Notes: generated from the sequence alone by a model not told the origin. A stretch of 60,784 nt of DNA from Cytobacillus praedii (GCF_001439605.1 NZ_LMBX01000025.1:1-60784), one strand, 5' to 3'. Shown: positions 10,247-19,720, counted from the first letter of the stretch. Made by a program: numbers and translations.

Positions 10247-11704
10247 ATGTCAAACGATATTCGCGTACGTTATGCCCCGAGTCCAACTGGACATTTACAT
10301 ATCGGTAATGCTCGTACGGCATTATTCAACTATTTATTTGCTCGTAATAAAGGCGGGAAATTTATTATCCGTATTGAAGATACTGATAAGAAGCGCAATA
10401 TTGAAGGTGGAGAAGAAAGCCAGCTAAAATATCTGCAGTGGCTTGGCATTGATTGGGATGAAAGTGTTGATAAGGAAGGTGCATTCGGTCCGTATCGCCA
10501 ATCAGAAAGAAATGATATTTATGAGAAATACTATAATGAGCTTCTTGATAAAGGGCACGCTTATAAATGCTACTGTACGGAAGAGGAAATTGAGGCAGAG
10601 CGTGAAGCACAGGTAGAAAAAGGCGAAACACCTGCTTATTCCGGAAAATGCCGTCATTTAACACCAGATGAACGAGCCAAATTAGAAGCGGAAGGCAGAC
10701 AGCCAAGTATTCGTTTCTTAGTTCCAAAAGGAAAAGTGTTTACTTTTACTGATATGGTCAAAGGAAATGTTTCTTTTGAAGCAGATGGTATTGGCGACCA
10801 TGTAATTGTGAAAAAGGATGGAACACCGACATATAACTTTGCGGTAACAATAGATGATCACTTAATGGAGATCTCCCATGTTTTAAGAGGGGATGACCAT
10901 ATTTCCAATACGCCGAAGCAATTAATGATTTATGAAGCACTTGGCTGGGAAGCTCCAACATTCGGCCACATGACATTGATTGTGAATGAAAGCCGTAAAA
11001 AGCTAAGTAAGCGTGACGAGTCTATCATTCAATTTATTGAGCAGTATGAAGAGCTTGGGTATTTACCGGAAGCGCTTTTTAACTTTATTGCCCTTCTTGG
11101 ATGGTCACCATCAGGTGAAGAGGAGCTTTTCACAAAAGAAGAATTTATTAATATCTTTGATGCGGACCGATTATCTAAATCACCAGCTCTTTTTGATAAA
11201 CAGAAGCTGACATGGATGAATAATCAGTATGTGAAAAAGTTAGATATCGATCGCCTTGTTTCGATCGCCTTGCCGCATCTTGTGAAGGCAGGCCGAGTAA
11301 GTGAGAAACGAACAGAAGCAGAAGAACAATGGGTGCGAGGCTTGATTGCACTATATCAAGAAAAGATGAGCTATGGAGCTGAAATTGTTGAATTAACCGA
11401 AATTTTCTTTGCTGAAGAGACTGTTTTGGATGAAGAGGCGAAAGCGGTTATTAATGAAGAACAGGTGCCTGAGCTGCTTGCTGCTTTCTTAAATGAAATC
11501 GAACAGTTAAATGATTTTAAGGCGGAAGAAATTAAAGCTGCAATGAAAGCTGTACAAAAGGCGACTGGTCATAAAGGAAAGAAACTCTTTATGCCGATAC
11601 GTGTAGCAATCACTGGGCAGACACATGGACCAGATCTTCCTCAAGCTATTGAGCTTTTTGGGAAAGAAAAAGTAAAAACTAGATTAATGAGCATTTTGGG
11701 TTAA
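10247..11704 (+). CDS. gltX: Glutamyl-tRNA synthetase (class I)
   Basis: 485 aa. Charges tRNA-Glu; in Bacillus the enzyme also mischarges tRNA-Gln for GatCAB amidation. The HIGH-type motif is in [18 protein letters not shown] and the KMSKS-type motif is KLSKRD. A zinc-binding-like cluster CYCTEEE..CRH sits between. TAGGAGG precedes the ATG. The C-terminal anticodon-binding region is complete. Confidence 0.97.
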   Translation: MSNDIRVRYAPSPTGHLHIGNARTALFNYLFARNKGGKFIIRIEDTDKKRNIEGGEESQLKYLQWLGIDWDESVDKEGAFGPYRQSERNDIYEKYYNELLDKGHAYKCYCTEEEIEAEREAQVEKGETPAYSGKCRHLTPDERAKLEAEGRQPSIRFLVPKGKVFTFTDMVKGNVSFEADGIGDHVIVKKDGTPTYNFAVTIDDHLMEISHVLRGDDHISNTPKQLMIYEALGWEAPTFGHMTLIVNESRKKLSKRDESIIQFIEQYEELGYLPEALFNFIALLGWSPSGEEELFTKEEFINIFDADRLSKSPALFDKQKLTWMNNQYVKKLDIDRLVSIALPHLVKAGRVSEKRTEAEEQWVRGLIALYQEKMSYGAEIVELTEIFFAEETVLDEEAKAVINEEQVPELLAAFLNEIEQLNDFKAEEIKAAMKAVQKATGHKGKKLFMPIRVAITGQTHGPDLPQAIELFGKEKVKTRLMSILG

Positions 11705-11753
11705 CATATTGCTTAAAATGTAATATAGTAATAAGTAATTCAATAAATGAAAG

Positions 11754-12030
11754 TGTAGAAGAGGAAAAGTAAGGATCATGATGCTTTTTAGAGAGAACCA
11801 TCACCGGCTGAAAGTGGTTTAAGCCCCTCATTGTTCTGAAGTGCCCCTCTGAGTCTTGTTTCGAACATTCAAGCTGCCTAAGCGTAAGCGAGGGGCTAGG
11901 CTTCTTTAAGTAGAAATGAGCGGAACTCCATCCGTTAACAGGTTAAAGTTGAGACTAGTATAGTCTAAACAGAGTGGAACCGCGCATAAAGCGTCTCTGT
12001 CCTATGTGACAGAGGCGCTTTTTATTTTTT
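11754..12030 (+). promoter_or_regulatory. T-box riboswitch, cysteine-specific, upstream of cysE-cysS
   Basis: The conserved T-box AGAGTGGAACCGCG is at 11971-11984. Stem I features are present: AAAAGTA near 11766 and an AGAGAG bulge near 11790. The specifier region reads GAA-G-TGC, giving TGC (Cys) at 11842-11844, followed by the usual CTCTGAG. A strong terminator closes it. Uncharged tRNA-Cys should stabilise the antiterminator and switch on cysE and cysS. The 5' end of the RNA is not fixed. Confidence 0.93.
11991..12030 (+). terminator. T-box regulated terminator
   Basis: Stem GCGTCTCTGTC / GACAGAGGCGC with a CTATGT loop and a T-rich tail, directly after the T-box sequence with which it competes. 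Confidence 0.92.
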
Positions 12031-12382
12031 TAAATAAGAAGTGTAACTTTGGGTTTATCAAACTTTGGGTCTCTTCCCTGCGATAAATCAAGCATGAACG
12101 CGCTATCACTCATCGTGTTTCTTAAATTTCAGTCATTAAAAGGCGACTGTCTGGTCCAGACACGCATAAGGTGGAATGCTATTTTGCTTATTGCCACACA
12201 GTAAGTACAGCTAAACAAAAGAGGGGCAAGGAGCAGATAGAATTGGGATCCATCCAGTTTGACGGCATGACCAAGACGTTTTGGCATTTCTTTTTAGGAA
12301 ATATAAAATTTCCCGGAAAATATTATTTGAATAAAACTATTTTGATGATAATTATTATGAATCTAAAGGGAGGGGAGTTAGG
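12031..12382 (+). other. 352-bp spacer between T-box terminator and cysE
   Basis: No convincing gene. It holds a 10-bp direct repeat AACTTTGGGT (12045-12054 and 12061-12070), a perfect inverted repeat TGTCTGG-T-CCAGACA (12148-12162), and an A/T-rich stretch with TTGGCA and TATAAA 15 nt apart near 12275-12305 that is too tight for a good SigA promoter. The cysE ribosome site AAAGGGAGGGG ends it. The spacer is longer than I expect between a T-box and its gene. Confidence 0.5.
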
Positions 12383-13051
12383 ATGTTTAAGAGGATGAAG
12401 GAAGATATTGAGGTTGTATTTGAACAGGATCCCGCAGCGAGGAGTTATTTGGAAGTAATATTAACGTATTCTGGACTTCATGCTATCTGGGCACATCGCA
12501 TCGCTCACGCTCTGTTCAAAAGAAAGCTTTTCTTCCTAGCGAGAGCCATCTCACAAATCAGTCGTTTTTTTACGGGAATTGAAATTCATCCGGGTGCAAA
12601 AATAGGCAGGAGATTTTTCATTGACCATGGCATGGGTGTGGTAATCGGGGAAACGTGTGAGATTGGTGACAATGTCACCGTTTTTCAAGGGGTAACACTA
12701 GGAGGGACTGGAAAGGAAAAGGGCAAACGCCATCCGACAATTAAAGATAATGCCCTTATTGCAACTGGGGCCAAGGTACTTGGTTCCATAACAATTGGAG
12801 AAAATTCAAAGGTAGGTGCTGGTTCTGTAGTCCTACATGAAGTACCCCCTAATTCAACAGTTGTCGGCATTCCTGGCCGAGTGAAAGTTCAGGATGGGGT
12901 AAAAATAAGTAAAGACTTAAATCATTGTGATCTGCCTGATCCGATTGCTGATCGGTTTAAAGAAATGGAAAATGAGCTAGCTTCATTAAAAAGCGAAATC
13001 GAAAGTTTAAGGAAAGAAAGGAGTCAAGTTAATGACCATTCATATTTATAA
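12383..13051 (+). CDS. cysE: Serine O-acetyltransferase CysE
   Basis: 222 aa. Acetyl-CoA plus L-serine gives O-acetylserine, the cysteine precursor. An N-terminal helical part leads to a left-handed beta-helix of hexapeptide repeats with the catalytic Asp-His region [12 protein letters not shown] and [15 protein letters not shown] 12383 follows AAAGGGAGGGG. It overlaps cysS by 20 bp and shares its cysteine T-box, linking cysteine supply to tRNA-Cys charging. Confidence 0.97.
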   Translation: MFKRMKEDIEVVFEQDPAARSYLEVILTYSGLHAIWAHRIAHALFKRKLFFLARAISQISRFFTGIEIHPGAKIGRRFFIDHGMGVVIGETCEIGDNVTVFQGVTLGGTGKEKGKRHPTIKDNALIATGAKVLGSITIGENSKVGAGSVVLHEVPPNSTVVGIPGRVKVQDGVKISKDLNHCDLPDPIADRFKEMENELASLKSEIESLRKERSQVNDHSYL

Positions 13052-14435
13052 TACGTTAACAAGAAAGAAAGAGCCTTTTATCCCTTTAGAAGAAGGGAAG
13101 GTAAAAATGTATGTGTGCGGGCCGACCGTATATAATTATATTCATATAGGAAATGCCCGTCCGCCAATTGTATTTGATACAGTTAGAAGGTATTTTGAAT
13201 ATAGGGGATATGATATTAAATACATTTCCAACTTTACGGATGTTGATGATAAATTAATCCGCGCTGCAAGAGAGCTTGGCGAAGATGTGCCCACGATTGC
13301 TGAGCGTTTTATCGATGCTTTTTTCGAAGATGTTTCCGCACTAGGCTGCAAACGTGCTGATGCCCATCCGAGGGTAACAGAAAGTATGGACATTATTATT
13401 GAGTTTATAGAAACTTTGATTGAAAAGGGATTTGCCTATGAATCTGAAGGGGATGTGTATTTCCATACTCGTAAATTCGATGGTTATGGCAAGCTATCTC
13501 ATCAATCAATCGACGAACTCCGATCTGGTGCACGTATTGCCGTAGGGGAGAAAAAAGATGATGCGCTTGATTTTGCTCTTTGGAAGGCAGCGAAAGAGGG
13601 CGAGATTTATTGGGATAGTCCATGGGGCAAAGGGAGACCTGGCTGGCATATAGAATGCTCGGCAATGGCAAAGAAATATTTAGGCGAAACCATTGATATT
13701 CATGCAGGTGGGCAGGATTTGGCATTCCCGCATCATGAGAATGAAATTGCGCAATCAGAAGCAGTAAATGGGAAGACGTTTGCTCGTTACTGGATGCATA
13801 ATGGATATATCAATATTGATAATGAAAAAATGTCAAAGTCACTTGGTAATTTCGTGCTAGTACATGACATTATCAAAAATCATGATCCACAGGTACTTAG
13901 ATTCTTTATGCTATCCGTTCATTACCGTAATCCGATTAATTATAGTGAAGAATTATTAGAGAGTACAAAAGCATCCTTGGAACGAATTAAAACATCTTAC
14001 CAGAATTTAAAACATCGACAAGAAGCGAGTGCGAATCTTACAGACAACAATGAAGAGTGGATAGTGAAAATCGATTCTTTACATGAAGAATTCATTAAGG
14101 CTATGGATGATGATTTTAATACCGCGAATGGAATTTCCGTTTTGTTTGAGCTTTCAAAATTAGCTAATTATTATTTGATGGAGAAAAATACGTCAGTCCA
14201 AGTAATAGCTGCTTTTACAAAGGAATTTGAAGAGCTTTTCCACGTTCTAGGTCTTTCATTAGATTTCCCGAAAGAAGAATTGTTGGATGAGGAAATAGAT
14301 CAAATGATTGAACAGCGCAATCAAGCAAGGAAGGAACGAAATTTCCAATTAGCCGATGAAATTCGTGAGAAGCTGAAGGAAATGAATATCATTCTAGAAG
14401 ATACACCGCAAGGGATTCGATGGAAAAGAGGCTAA
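13032..14435 (+). CDS. cysS: Cysteinyl-tRNA synthetase
   Basis: 467 aa class I synthetase. The HIGH-type motif sits in [16 protein letters not shown], whose Cys also binds zinc. Further zinc ligands are in CSAM and FPHHENE, and KMSKSLGN is the second signature. Ribosome site GAAAGGAG lies inside the end of cysE. In the T-box-controlled operon with cysE. Length equals the B. subtilis protein within one residue. Confidence 0.98.
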   Translation: MTIHIYNTLTRKKEPFIPLEEGKVKMYVCGPTVYNYIHIGNARPPIVFDTVRRYFEYRGYDIKYISNFTDVDDKLIRAARELGEDVPTIAERFIDAFFEDVSALGCKRADAHPRVTESMDIIIEFIETLIEKGFAYESEGDVYFHTRKFDGYGKLSHQSIDELRSGARIAVGEKKDDALDFALWKAAKEGEIYWDSPWGKGRPGWHIECSAMAKKYLGETIDIHAGGQDLAFPHHENEIAQSEAVNGKTFARYWMHNGYINIDNEKMSKSLGNFVLVHDIIKNHDPQVLRFFMLSVHYRNPINYSEELLESTKASLERIKTSYQNLKHRQEASANLTDNNEEWIVKIDSLHEEFIKAMDDDFNTANGISVLFELSKLANYYLMEKNTSVQVIAAFTKEFEELFHVLGLSLDFPKEELLDEEIDQMIEQRNQARKERNFQLADEIREKLKEMNIILEDTPQGIRWKRG

Positions 14436-14439
14436 ACGA

Positions 14440-14865
14440 ATGCTTCACTATGATAATAAAATTGATGAAAAACAGCTAAACAGTCTCGCCCTAGCTTATA
14501 TGGGCGATGCTGTTTTTGAGATATATGTACGCAGGCATCTGCTTCAAAATGGAAAGGTTCGGCCAAATCAGCTTCATAGGGAAGCAACCCATTATGTGTC
14601 AGCAAAAGCACAATCACAAATTGTTCATCAATTTATCGATTCTGGCTTTCTGACGGAAGAAGAATTGGCTGTTGTTAAAAGAGGAAGAAATGCCAAATCA
14701 GGTACAGTTCCAAAAAATACGGATGTTCAAACATATAGGTACAGTACTGCTTTTGAATCGCTTATAGGCAATTTATACTTATCGGATCAACAAGAGAGGC
14801 TCGAGGAAATAATTGTGGCTGCTTTTCAAATGGTCGAAGATAAGGAAGGAGGAACAGTGAAATGA
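14440..14865 (+). CDS. mrnC: Mini-ribonuclease III
   Basis: 141 aa. RNase III catalytic domain without a dsRNA-binding domain, which matures 23S rRNA ends. The catalytic helix reads [16 protein letters not shown], with Asp and Glu present. A second acidic helix is at [13 protein letters not shown]. Four bases after cysS and overlapping rlmB by ATGA, so it is in the same transcript. Confidence 0.95.
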   Translation: MLHYDNKIDEKQLNSLALAYMGDAVFEIYVRRHLLQNGKVRPNQLHREATHYVSAKAQSQIVHQFIDSGFLTEEELAVVKRGRNAKSGTVPKNTDVQTYRYSTAFESLIGNLYLSDQQERLEEIIVAAFQMVEDKEGGTVK

Positions 14866-15605
14866 ACGAAGATATCATTATGGGGAAAAACCCCGTTATT
14901 GAAGCGCTTAAATCAGGCAGAGATATTAATAAAATCTTAATTGCTGAAGGTTCTCAAGGCGGACAAATGCAGCAAGTAATCGGATTAGCAAAAGCATCAA
15001 ATGTGTTTGTTCAATTTGTTCCAAAGAAAAAACTAGATCAGATAGCAGAAGGAAATCATCAGGGAGTTATCGCGCAAGTCGCCGCTTATCAATATGCAGA
15101 ACTTGACGATTTGTTTCATGCAGCTGAAAAGAAAAATGAAGCCCCGTTCTTTTTATTATTGGATGAAATTGAGGACCCGCATAATTTAGGGTCAATTATG
15201 AGAACCGCTGATGCGGTAGGAGCTCACGGAATAATTATTCCCAAAAGAAGAGCTGTCGGTTTAACTGCTACAGTTGCAAAGGCATCTACAGGGGCAATTG
15301 AGCATATTCCTGTAGTCCGGGTGACAAATATGGCAAGGACAATTGATGAACTAAAAGAAAAAGGTGTATGGATTGCCGGAACAGATGCGAAGGGCCGAGA
15401 GGATTACCGGCAGTTTGATGGAACATTGCCCTTAGGCTTAGTGATAGGCAGTGAAGGCAAAGGGATGGGGCGCCTCATTCGTGATAAATGTGACTTTCTT
15501 ATCCATTTACCAATGTCAGGACATGTAACCTCCTTGAATGCATCTGTTGCTGCAGCACTCCTCATGTATGAGGTCCACAGGAAACGACACCCTCTAGAGG
15601 GATAA
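14862..15605 (+). CDS. rlmB: 23S rRNA (guanosine-2'-O-) methyltransferase RlmB family
   Basis: 247-aa SpoU/TrmH-type SPOUT enzyme. A short N-terminal substrate-binding domain precedes the knotted SAM domain. Its three motifs are visible: [25 protein letters not shown] and [17 protein letters not shown]. It overlaps mrnC by 4 bp. Also known as yacO. The exact target nucleotide is inferred from the family. Confidence 0.93.
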   Translation: MNEDIIMGKNPVIEALKSGRDINKILIAEGSQGGQMQQVIGLAKASNVFVQFVPKKKLDQIAEGNHQGVIAQVAAYQYAELDDLFHAAEKKNEAPFFLLLDEIEDPHNLGSIMRTADAVGAHGIIIPKRRAVGLTATVAKASTGAIEHIPVVRVTNMARTIDELKEKGVWIAGTDAKGREDYRQFDGTLPLGLVIGSEGKGMGRLIRDKCDFLIHLPMSGHVTSLNASVAAALLMYEVHRKRHPLEG

Positions 15606-15607
15606 AG

Positions 15608-16117
15608 ATGAACATCCTAATTGTCGATGGATATAATGTGATTGGTGCTTGGCCAGAGTTAAGAGCACTTAAAGACAAGGATTTATCTGCAGCAAGAGAT
15701 CGTTTAATAGAGAAAATGGCTGAATACCGAGCATATTCCGGTTATCGGGTGATCGTTGTTTTTGACGCCCATTTTGTGAAGGGCACAGAAAAACAGTATA
15801 AAAATCATAATGTAGAAGTAATCTTTACGAGAACCAATGAAACAGCGGATGAACGGATTGAAAAATTAGCAATCAGCCTCAACAATATAAAAACACAAAT
15901 TCATGTAGCTACTTCAGATTATACGGAACAATGGGCTATATTTGGCCAAGGGGCACTGCGGAAATCATCAAGAGAATTATTAAATGAAATGAACAATATT
16001 GAAAATAGAATAGATAAAAAGGTAAAAAAAATACAAGAGGAAAGACCTTTCTCTAGAATACCGCTTAGCAATGAGGTATCAGAAATTTTTGAAAAATGGC
16101 GCAGAGGAAAGCCGTGA
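15608..16117 (+). CDS. rae1: Ribosome-dependent mRNA endonuclease Rae1 (YacP)
   Basis: 169 aa, NYN/PIN-like fold. Acidic site residues are in LIVDGYNVIGAW, VVFDAH, NETADERIEKLA and ATSDYTEQ. The B. subtilis homologue cleaves mRNA in the ribosomal A site. It sits 2 bp after rlmB, in a run of translation genes, and directly before the sigH promoter. Confidence 0.93.
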   Translation: MNILIVDGYNVIGAWPELRALKDKDLSAARDRLIEKMAEYRAYSGYRVIVVFDAHFVKGTEKQYKNHNVEVIFTRTNETADERIEKLAISLNNIKTQIHVATSDYTEQWAIFGQGALRKSSRELLNEMNNIENRIDKKVKKIQEERPFSRIPLSNEVSEIFEKWRRGKP

Positions 16118-16121
16118 ATGG

Positions 16122-16151
16122 TTGACGCTGGAAAAACGCCTGCTGTATAAT
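16122..16151 (+). promoter_or_regulatory. SigA promoter of sigH
   Basis: TTGACG (16122-16127), 18-nt spacer, TATAAT (16146-16151). In B. subtilis sigH is transcribed by SigA and repressed by AbrB; AbrB sites cannot be read from sequence alone. Confidence 0.78.
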
Positions 16152-16187
16152 ATTTCTATCTATGTTTGTGCGGTCGGAGGGATCTGA

Positions 16188-16844
16188 GTGGATACTGACT
16201 TAAAGGCAATCGACGAAAGTGATTTAGAGTATTTACAGCTTGAAGACGAAGAATTGGTTGATTTAGTTCATCGTGGAGAAAGTGAAGCATTAGATTATTT
16301 GATTCATAAGTATCGTAATTTCGTTCGTGCAAAAGCAAGATCCTATTTTTTGATTGGTGCAGATAAAGAAGATATTGTTCAAGAAGGAATGATTGGCTTA
16401 TATAAGGCGATTCGAGATTTCAAAGAGGACAAGCTTTCCTCGTTTAAAGCCTTTGCTGAGCTATGTATTACTAGACAAATTATTACAGCTATCAAAACAG
16501 CCACCCGGCAAAAACATATCCCGCTGAATTCCTACGTATCATTGGACAAGCCGATTTATGACGAGGAATCGGATCGGACATTAATGGATGTCATTTCTGG
16601 AGCGAAGGTTATGGATCCTGAAGAATTAATAATTAATCAGGAGGAGTTCGATCATATTGAGGTGAAAATGGCGGAGCTTTTGAGTGATTTGGAAAGAAAG
16701 GTACTTGCGCTTTATTTAGATGGCCAATCCTATCAAGAAATCTCAGAGGAGCTCAACCGTCACGTGAAATCAATTGATAATGCCCTTCAGCGAGTAAAGC
16801 GAAAGCTTGAGCGATATCTGGAGGTTCGCGAAATTTCTTTGTAA
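16188..16844 (+). CDS. sigH: RNA polymerase sigma-H factor
   Basis: 218 aa. Directs transition-state, competence and early sporulation transcription. Sigma region 2 is near residues 40-110 (YRNFVRAKARSYFLIGADKE, DIVQEGMIGLYKAIRDF) and region 4 is at the C-terminus (YLDGQSYQEISEELNRHVKS). The start is GTG 16188 with GGAGG at 16176-16180. Its N-terminus differs from B. subtilis in the first 15 residues but the core is highly similar. Confidence 0.97.
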   Translation: MDTDLKAIDESDLEYLQLEDEELVDLVHRGESEALDYLIHKYRNFVRAKARSYFLIGADKEDIVQEGMIGLYKAIRDFKEDKLSSFKAFAELCITRQIITAIKTATRQKHIPLNSYVSLDKPIYDEESDRTLMDVISGAKVMDPEELIINQEEFDHIEVKMAELLSDLERKVLALYLDGQSYQEISEELNRHVKSIDNALQRVKRKLERYLEVREISL

Positions 16845-16890
16845 CCTACTGAGCGTTGCTTTCTACTCTTTCTTCCAGTTTTCGCTGTTA

Positions 16891-16919
16891 TTGACATCAA
16901 TTATCGTCCGTGTTAAAGT
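16891..16919 (+). promoter_or_regulatory. SigA promoter for rpmG-secE
   Basis: TTGACA (16891-16896), 17-nt spacer, TAAAGT (16914-16919), 36 bp upstream of rpmG. Confidence 0.7.
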
Positions 16920-16954
16920 TTTAAGGACGTAGAAGTATTTAGTAGGTGGAATAA

Positions 16955-17098
16955 ATGAGGAAAAAAGTGGTACTAGCATGTGCCGAGTGCGGTTCTCGAA
17001 ATTATTCAACGATGAATAACAAAGAAACTGAACGTTTAGAACTTAAAAAATTTTGTAAAACATGCAATAATCATACTACCCATCGCGAAACAAAATAA
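16955..17098 (+). CDS. rpmG: Ribosomal protein bL33, zinc type
   Basis: 47 aa, a short frame easily overlooked. It begins [17 protein letters not shown] and ends THRETK. The two zinc pairs CAEC and CKTC are intact, so this is a zinc-dependent (C+) L33. AGGTGG precedes ATG 16955. It sits before secE as in B. subtilis. A zinc-independent paralogue elsewhere in the genome is likely but not visible here. Confidence 0.94.
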   Translation: MRKKVVLACAECGSRNYSTMNNKETERLELKKFCKTCNNHTTHRETK

Positions 17099-17151
17099 GG
17101 TTTATAGATAAAATTTTAAAGGATATTTTTCTTGGAGCTGGGGGTTACGAC

Positions 17152-17334
17152 ATGCAACGCATCTTGAAGTTTTTCCGTGATGTTGGCCGTGAAATGAGAA
17201 AGGTCAGCTGGCCAAAACGTAAAGAATTGACAAGCTATACAGTGACGGTTCTTGCAACAGTTGTGTTCTTTGCTGTGTTCTTTGCTGTAATTGATTTAGG
17301 TATTTCTGAACTGATTCGTTTAATTCTTGAATAA
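17152..17334 (+). CDS. secE: Preprotein translocase subunit SecE
   Basis: 60 aa, the usual short Firmicute form: an amphipathic N-terminal helix (FFRDVGREMRKVSWPKRKEL) then a single transmembrane helix. It clamps the SecY halves in the SecYEG channel. The ribosome site is GGAGCTGGGGG. Confidence 0.96.
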   Translation: MQRILKFFRDVGREMRKVSWPKRKELTSYTVTVLATVVFFAVFFAVIDLGISELIRLILE

Positions 17335-17383
17335 CCCCTCTATGTCCATGGTATAATGGAGAATAACAGAGGAAACATTTGCA

Positions 17384-17406
17384 AAGCCCGGAAACGGGTT
17401 TTTTCA
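17384..17406 (+). terminator. Terminator/attenuator between secE and nusG
   Basis: Compact hairpin AAGCCCG-GAAA-CGGGTTTTTT with a GNRA loop and a T-run, 78 bp before nusG. A TATAAT at 17352-17357 lies just upstream, so a very short leader RNA may be made and stopped here. Confidence 0.75.
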
Positions 17407-17483
17407 TTTGGAAAAAAATACTCTACAATTAAAAACCCAAAATATATGATTACAGGGAGGGAAGGACGAACGAGTCCTCTTGA

Positions 17484-18017
17484 ATGGAAAAGAATTGGTA
17501 TGTTGTTCATACGTACTCAGGTTATGAAAACAAGGTAAAAGCTAACTTAGAGAAGCGTGTAGAATCAATGGCGATGCAAGATAAAATCTTTCGGGTGATT
17601 GTACCAGAAGAAGAAGAAACAGATTTCAAAAACGGAAAGAAAAAGGTTGTTAAACGAAAGGTATTCCCTGGATACGTATTAGTAGAAATCGTTATGACTG
17701 ATGACTCTTGGTATGTAGTCCGTAATACGCCAGGTGTAACAGGGTTCGTTGGCTCTGCTGGATCTGGATCTAAACCGACTCCATTATTACCAGAAGAAGT
17801 TAATGTTATTTTGAAACGCATGGGTGTTGAAGAAAAACGTGTAGATATCGATTTTGAGCTTGGAGAAATGGTACAAGTGAAAGAAGGTCCATTCGCTAAT
17901 TTTACAGGCTCGATTGAGGATATTGACAAAGATAAAGCGAAGATTAAAGTATTAGTAAATATGTTTGGCCGTGATACTCCAGTGGAACTAGATTTTTCAC
18001 AGATTGAAAAATTATAA
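17484..18017 (+). CDS. nusG: Transcription termination/antitermination factor NusG
   Basis: 177 aa. NGN domain (starts MEKNWYVVHTYSGYENK) plus C-terminal KOW domain (GPFANFTGSIEDID). It binds RNA polymerase, stimulates pausing in Bacillus and links polymerase to ribosome or Rho. No strong Shine-Dalgarno sits directly before ATG 17484; the nearest purine run (AGGGAGGGAAGG) ends about 16 nt away. That is unusual here and may indicate translational control. Confidence 0.96.
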   Translation: MEKNWYVVHTYSGYENKVKANLEKRVESMAMQDKIFRVIVPEEEETDFKNGKKKVVKRKVFPGYVLVEIVMTDDSWYVVRNTPGVTGFVGSAGSGSKPTPLLPEEVNVILKRMGVEEKRVDIDFELGEMVQVKEGPFANFTGSIEDIDKDKAKIKVLVNMFGRDTPVELDFSQIEKL

Positions 18018-18098
18018 AAAAATTCAGAGGAAAGCTTCGAAATATTGAATGTTTTTTCTCTAACTTTAAAAAGTTATCCTTGCCTATTTGAAAAAAAC

Positions 18099-18127
18099 TT
18101 GAAATCATCTTTAAAAAGTGGTAACAT
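18099..18127 (+). promoter_or_regulatory. SigA promoter for rplK-rplA
   Basis: TTGAAA (18099-18104), 17-nt spacer, TAACAT (18122-18127). About 125 nt of leader follow, including a GTCTC/GAGAC hairpin near 18147-18163, before rplK. Confidence 0.7.
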
Positions 18128-18261
18128 TTCAAAGGTCAGTATGTCTCGGACAATGAGACCGGACAAATTGCTAGAGTTCTTTATCTTTATATAAAGACTA
18201 TAAGTTGAGTGGGAGGGAATTTCCCTATTACCACATCACGGACTTTAAGGAGGTGTGTCTC

Positions 18262-18687
18262 GTGGCTAAAAAAGTAATCAAACTTGTTAAATTGCAAATT
18301 CCAGCAGGTAAAGCAAACCCTGCACCGCCAGTTGGACCTGCACTAGGTCAAGCAGGTGTGAATATCATGGGATTCTGTAAGGAATTTAACGCTCGTACAG
18401 CTGAACAAGCTGGTTTAATCATTCCTGTTGAAATTACGGTTTTTGAAGACCGTTCATTTACATTTATTACGAAAACTCCTCCTGCTGCAGTTCTTCTTAA
18501 GAAAGCGGCTGGAATTGAGTCTGGTTCTGGTGAACCAAACCGTAATAAAGTAGCAACAGTCAAGCGTGACAAGGTACGCGAGATTGCTGAAACAAAAATG
18601 CCTGACCTAAACGCTGCAAGTGTTGAAGCTGCAATGCGTATGGTTGAAGGTACTGCTCGCAGCATGGGTATCGTTATCGAAGACTAA
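18262..18687 (+). CDS. rplK: Ribosomal protein uL11
   Basis: 141 aa. GTPase-centre protein that binds 23S rRNA helices 43-44 and is needed for RelA activation. The proline-rich hinge [16 protein letters not shown] is clear. The start is GTG 18262 after TAAGGAGGTG; the frame runs open to 18205 but the upstream residues match no family member. Length equals B. subtilis L11. Confidence 0.97.
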   Translation: MAKKVIKLVKLQIPAGKANPAPPVGPALGQAGVNIMGFCKEFNARTAEQAGLIIPVEITVFEDRSFTFITKTPPAAVLLKKAAGIESGSGEPNRNKVATVKRDKVREIAETKMPDLNAASVEAAMRMVEGTARSMGIVIED

Positions 18688-18707
18688 TCCATGATGCTGT
18701 TCAACGG

Positions 18708-18746
18708 GGTTGCGTTGCTGAATTAGGTTTCACACGCAACCTTTTG
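18708..18746 (+). terminator. Attenuator-like hairpin between rplK and rplA
   Basis: Perfect 8-bp stem GGTTGCGT / ACGCAACC with an 18-nt loop, then TTTTG. The short T-run suggests partial termination rather than a full stop. Confidence 0.5.
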
Positions 18747-18790
18747 TACGTCTATCTCAGACATATTTAGAGAGCGTCTGTACGTTTTAT

Positions 18791-18918
18791 GATGTCTAGC
18801 TACGGCGCCTAGCCCCTCGAGGTCATAAGTCAATCTGACTAGAAGGTTAAAGAATAACCTTCCAGCCAGCTCGCCTTATGCTTGTCGGGGCTGAACAAGG
18901 CGCCTCCGCTTTTCGTCG
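18791..18918 (+). repeat. Foldable intergenic repeat, copy B
   Basis: About 128 bp inserted between rplK and rplA. The ends pair (GGCGCC-TAGCCCC with GGGGCT-GAACAA-GGCGCC), and a central perfect hairpin GAAGGTTA/TAACCTTC sits inside. It shares AAGTCAATC and TGCTTGTCGGGG with copy A at 4991-5096, same orientation. Being inside a ribosomal operon, it is transcribed with rplA. Confidence 0.75.
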
Positions 18919-18962
18919 TGGGAGGTTATTCCGCTAAAACCACAATCTAGGAGGAAATGAAA

Positions 18963-19661
18963 ATGGCTAAAAAAGGTAAGAAGTATTTAGAAGCTAGCAA
19001 GCTTGTAGATAGCATGAAAGCTTATCCGATTGGAGAAGCTATTGAACTTGCGAAGAAAACAAATTTCGCTAAATTTGATGCAACTGTAGAAGTGGCATTC
19101 CGTTTAGGAGTAGACCCTAAGAAAGCTGACCAGCAAATCCGTGGAGCTGTTGTGCTTCCAAACGGTACTGGTAAAACTCAGCGCGTCCTTGTTTTTGCTA
19201 AAGGCGAAAAAGCGAAGGAAGCAGAAGCTGCAGGAGCAGATTTCGTAGGTGATGCTGACTACATCAACAAAATCCAACAAGGATGGTTTGACTTCGATGT
19301 AATCGTTGCTACACCAGATATGATGGGTGAAGTTGGTAAACTTGGACGTGTATTAGGACCAAAAGGCTTAATGCCAAACCCTAAAACAGGTACAGTTACA
19401 TTTGATGTAGAAAAAGCAGTTAATGAAATTAAAGCTGGTAAAGTTGAATACCGTGTTGACAAAGCTGGTAACATCCACGTGCCAATCGGTAAAGTTTCAT
19501 TTGAAAACGAAAAGCTTGTTGAAAACTTCAACACTATTTTTGATACTATGATGAAAGTTAAGCCTGCTGCTGCAAAAGGTACTTACATGAAGAACGTATC
19601 TGTTACTTCAACTATGGGACCTGGTGTAAAAGTAGACCCTTCAACTGTAACAGTAAAATAA
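18963..19661 (+). CDS. rplA: Ribosomal protein uL1
   Basis: 232 aa. L1-stalk protein that assists release of the E-site tRNA. The start is the second ATG (18963), which is 8 nt from AGGAGG; the first ATG at 18957 is only 2 nt from it. Signature segments are [19 protein letters not shown] and [11 protein letters not shown]. Length matches the family exactly. Confidence 0.97.
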   Translation: MAKKGKKYLEASKLVDSMKAYPIGEAIELAKKTNFAKFDATVEVAFRLGVDPKKADQQIRGAVVLPNGTGKTQRVLVFAKGEKAKEAEAAGADFVGDADYINKIQQGWFDFDVIVATPDMMGEVGKLGRVLGPKGLMPNPKTGTVTFDVEKAVNEIKAGKVEYRVDKAGNIHVPIGKVSFENEKLVENFNTIFDTMMKVKPAAAKGTYMKNVSVTSTMGPGVKVDPSTVTVK

Positions 19662-19667
19662 TAACAA

Positions 19668-19696
19668 TTGACAAACAAATATACATTTAGTAATAT
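19668..19696 (+). promoter_or_regulatory. SigA promoter for rplJ-rplL
   Basis: TTGACA (19668-19673), 17-nt spacer, TAATAT (19691-19696), near-consensus and 7 bp after the rplA stop. Confidence 0.85.
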
Positions 19697-19720
19697 GTAT
19701 TTTGTTGTGAAAATAAAATA

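Noticed and set aside
12171..12398. 75-codon frame upstream of cysE
   Set aside because: Poor or no ribosome site at the GTG, no recognisable family, overlaps the cysE start. Only the inner TTG form has AAGGAG, which I mention as part of the spacer.
19674..19720. Palindromic ATACATTTAGTAATATGTAT as an operator
   Set aside because: It spans the -10 region of a near-consensus rplJ promoter, and regulation here is explained by the L10 leader; A/T-rich dyads are common.
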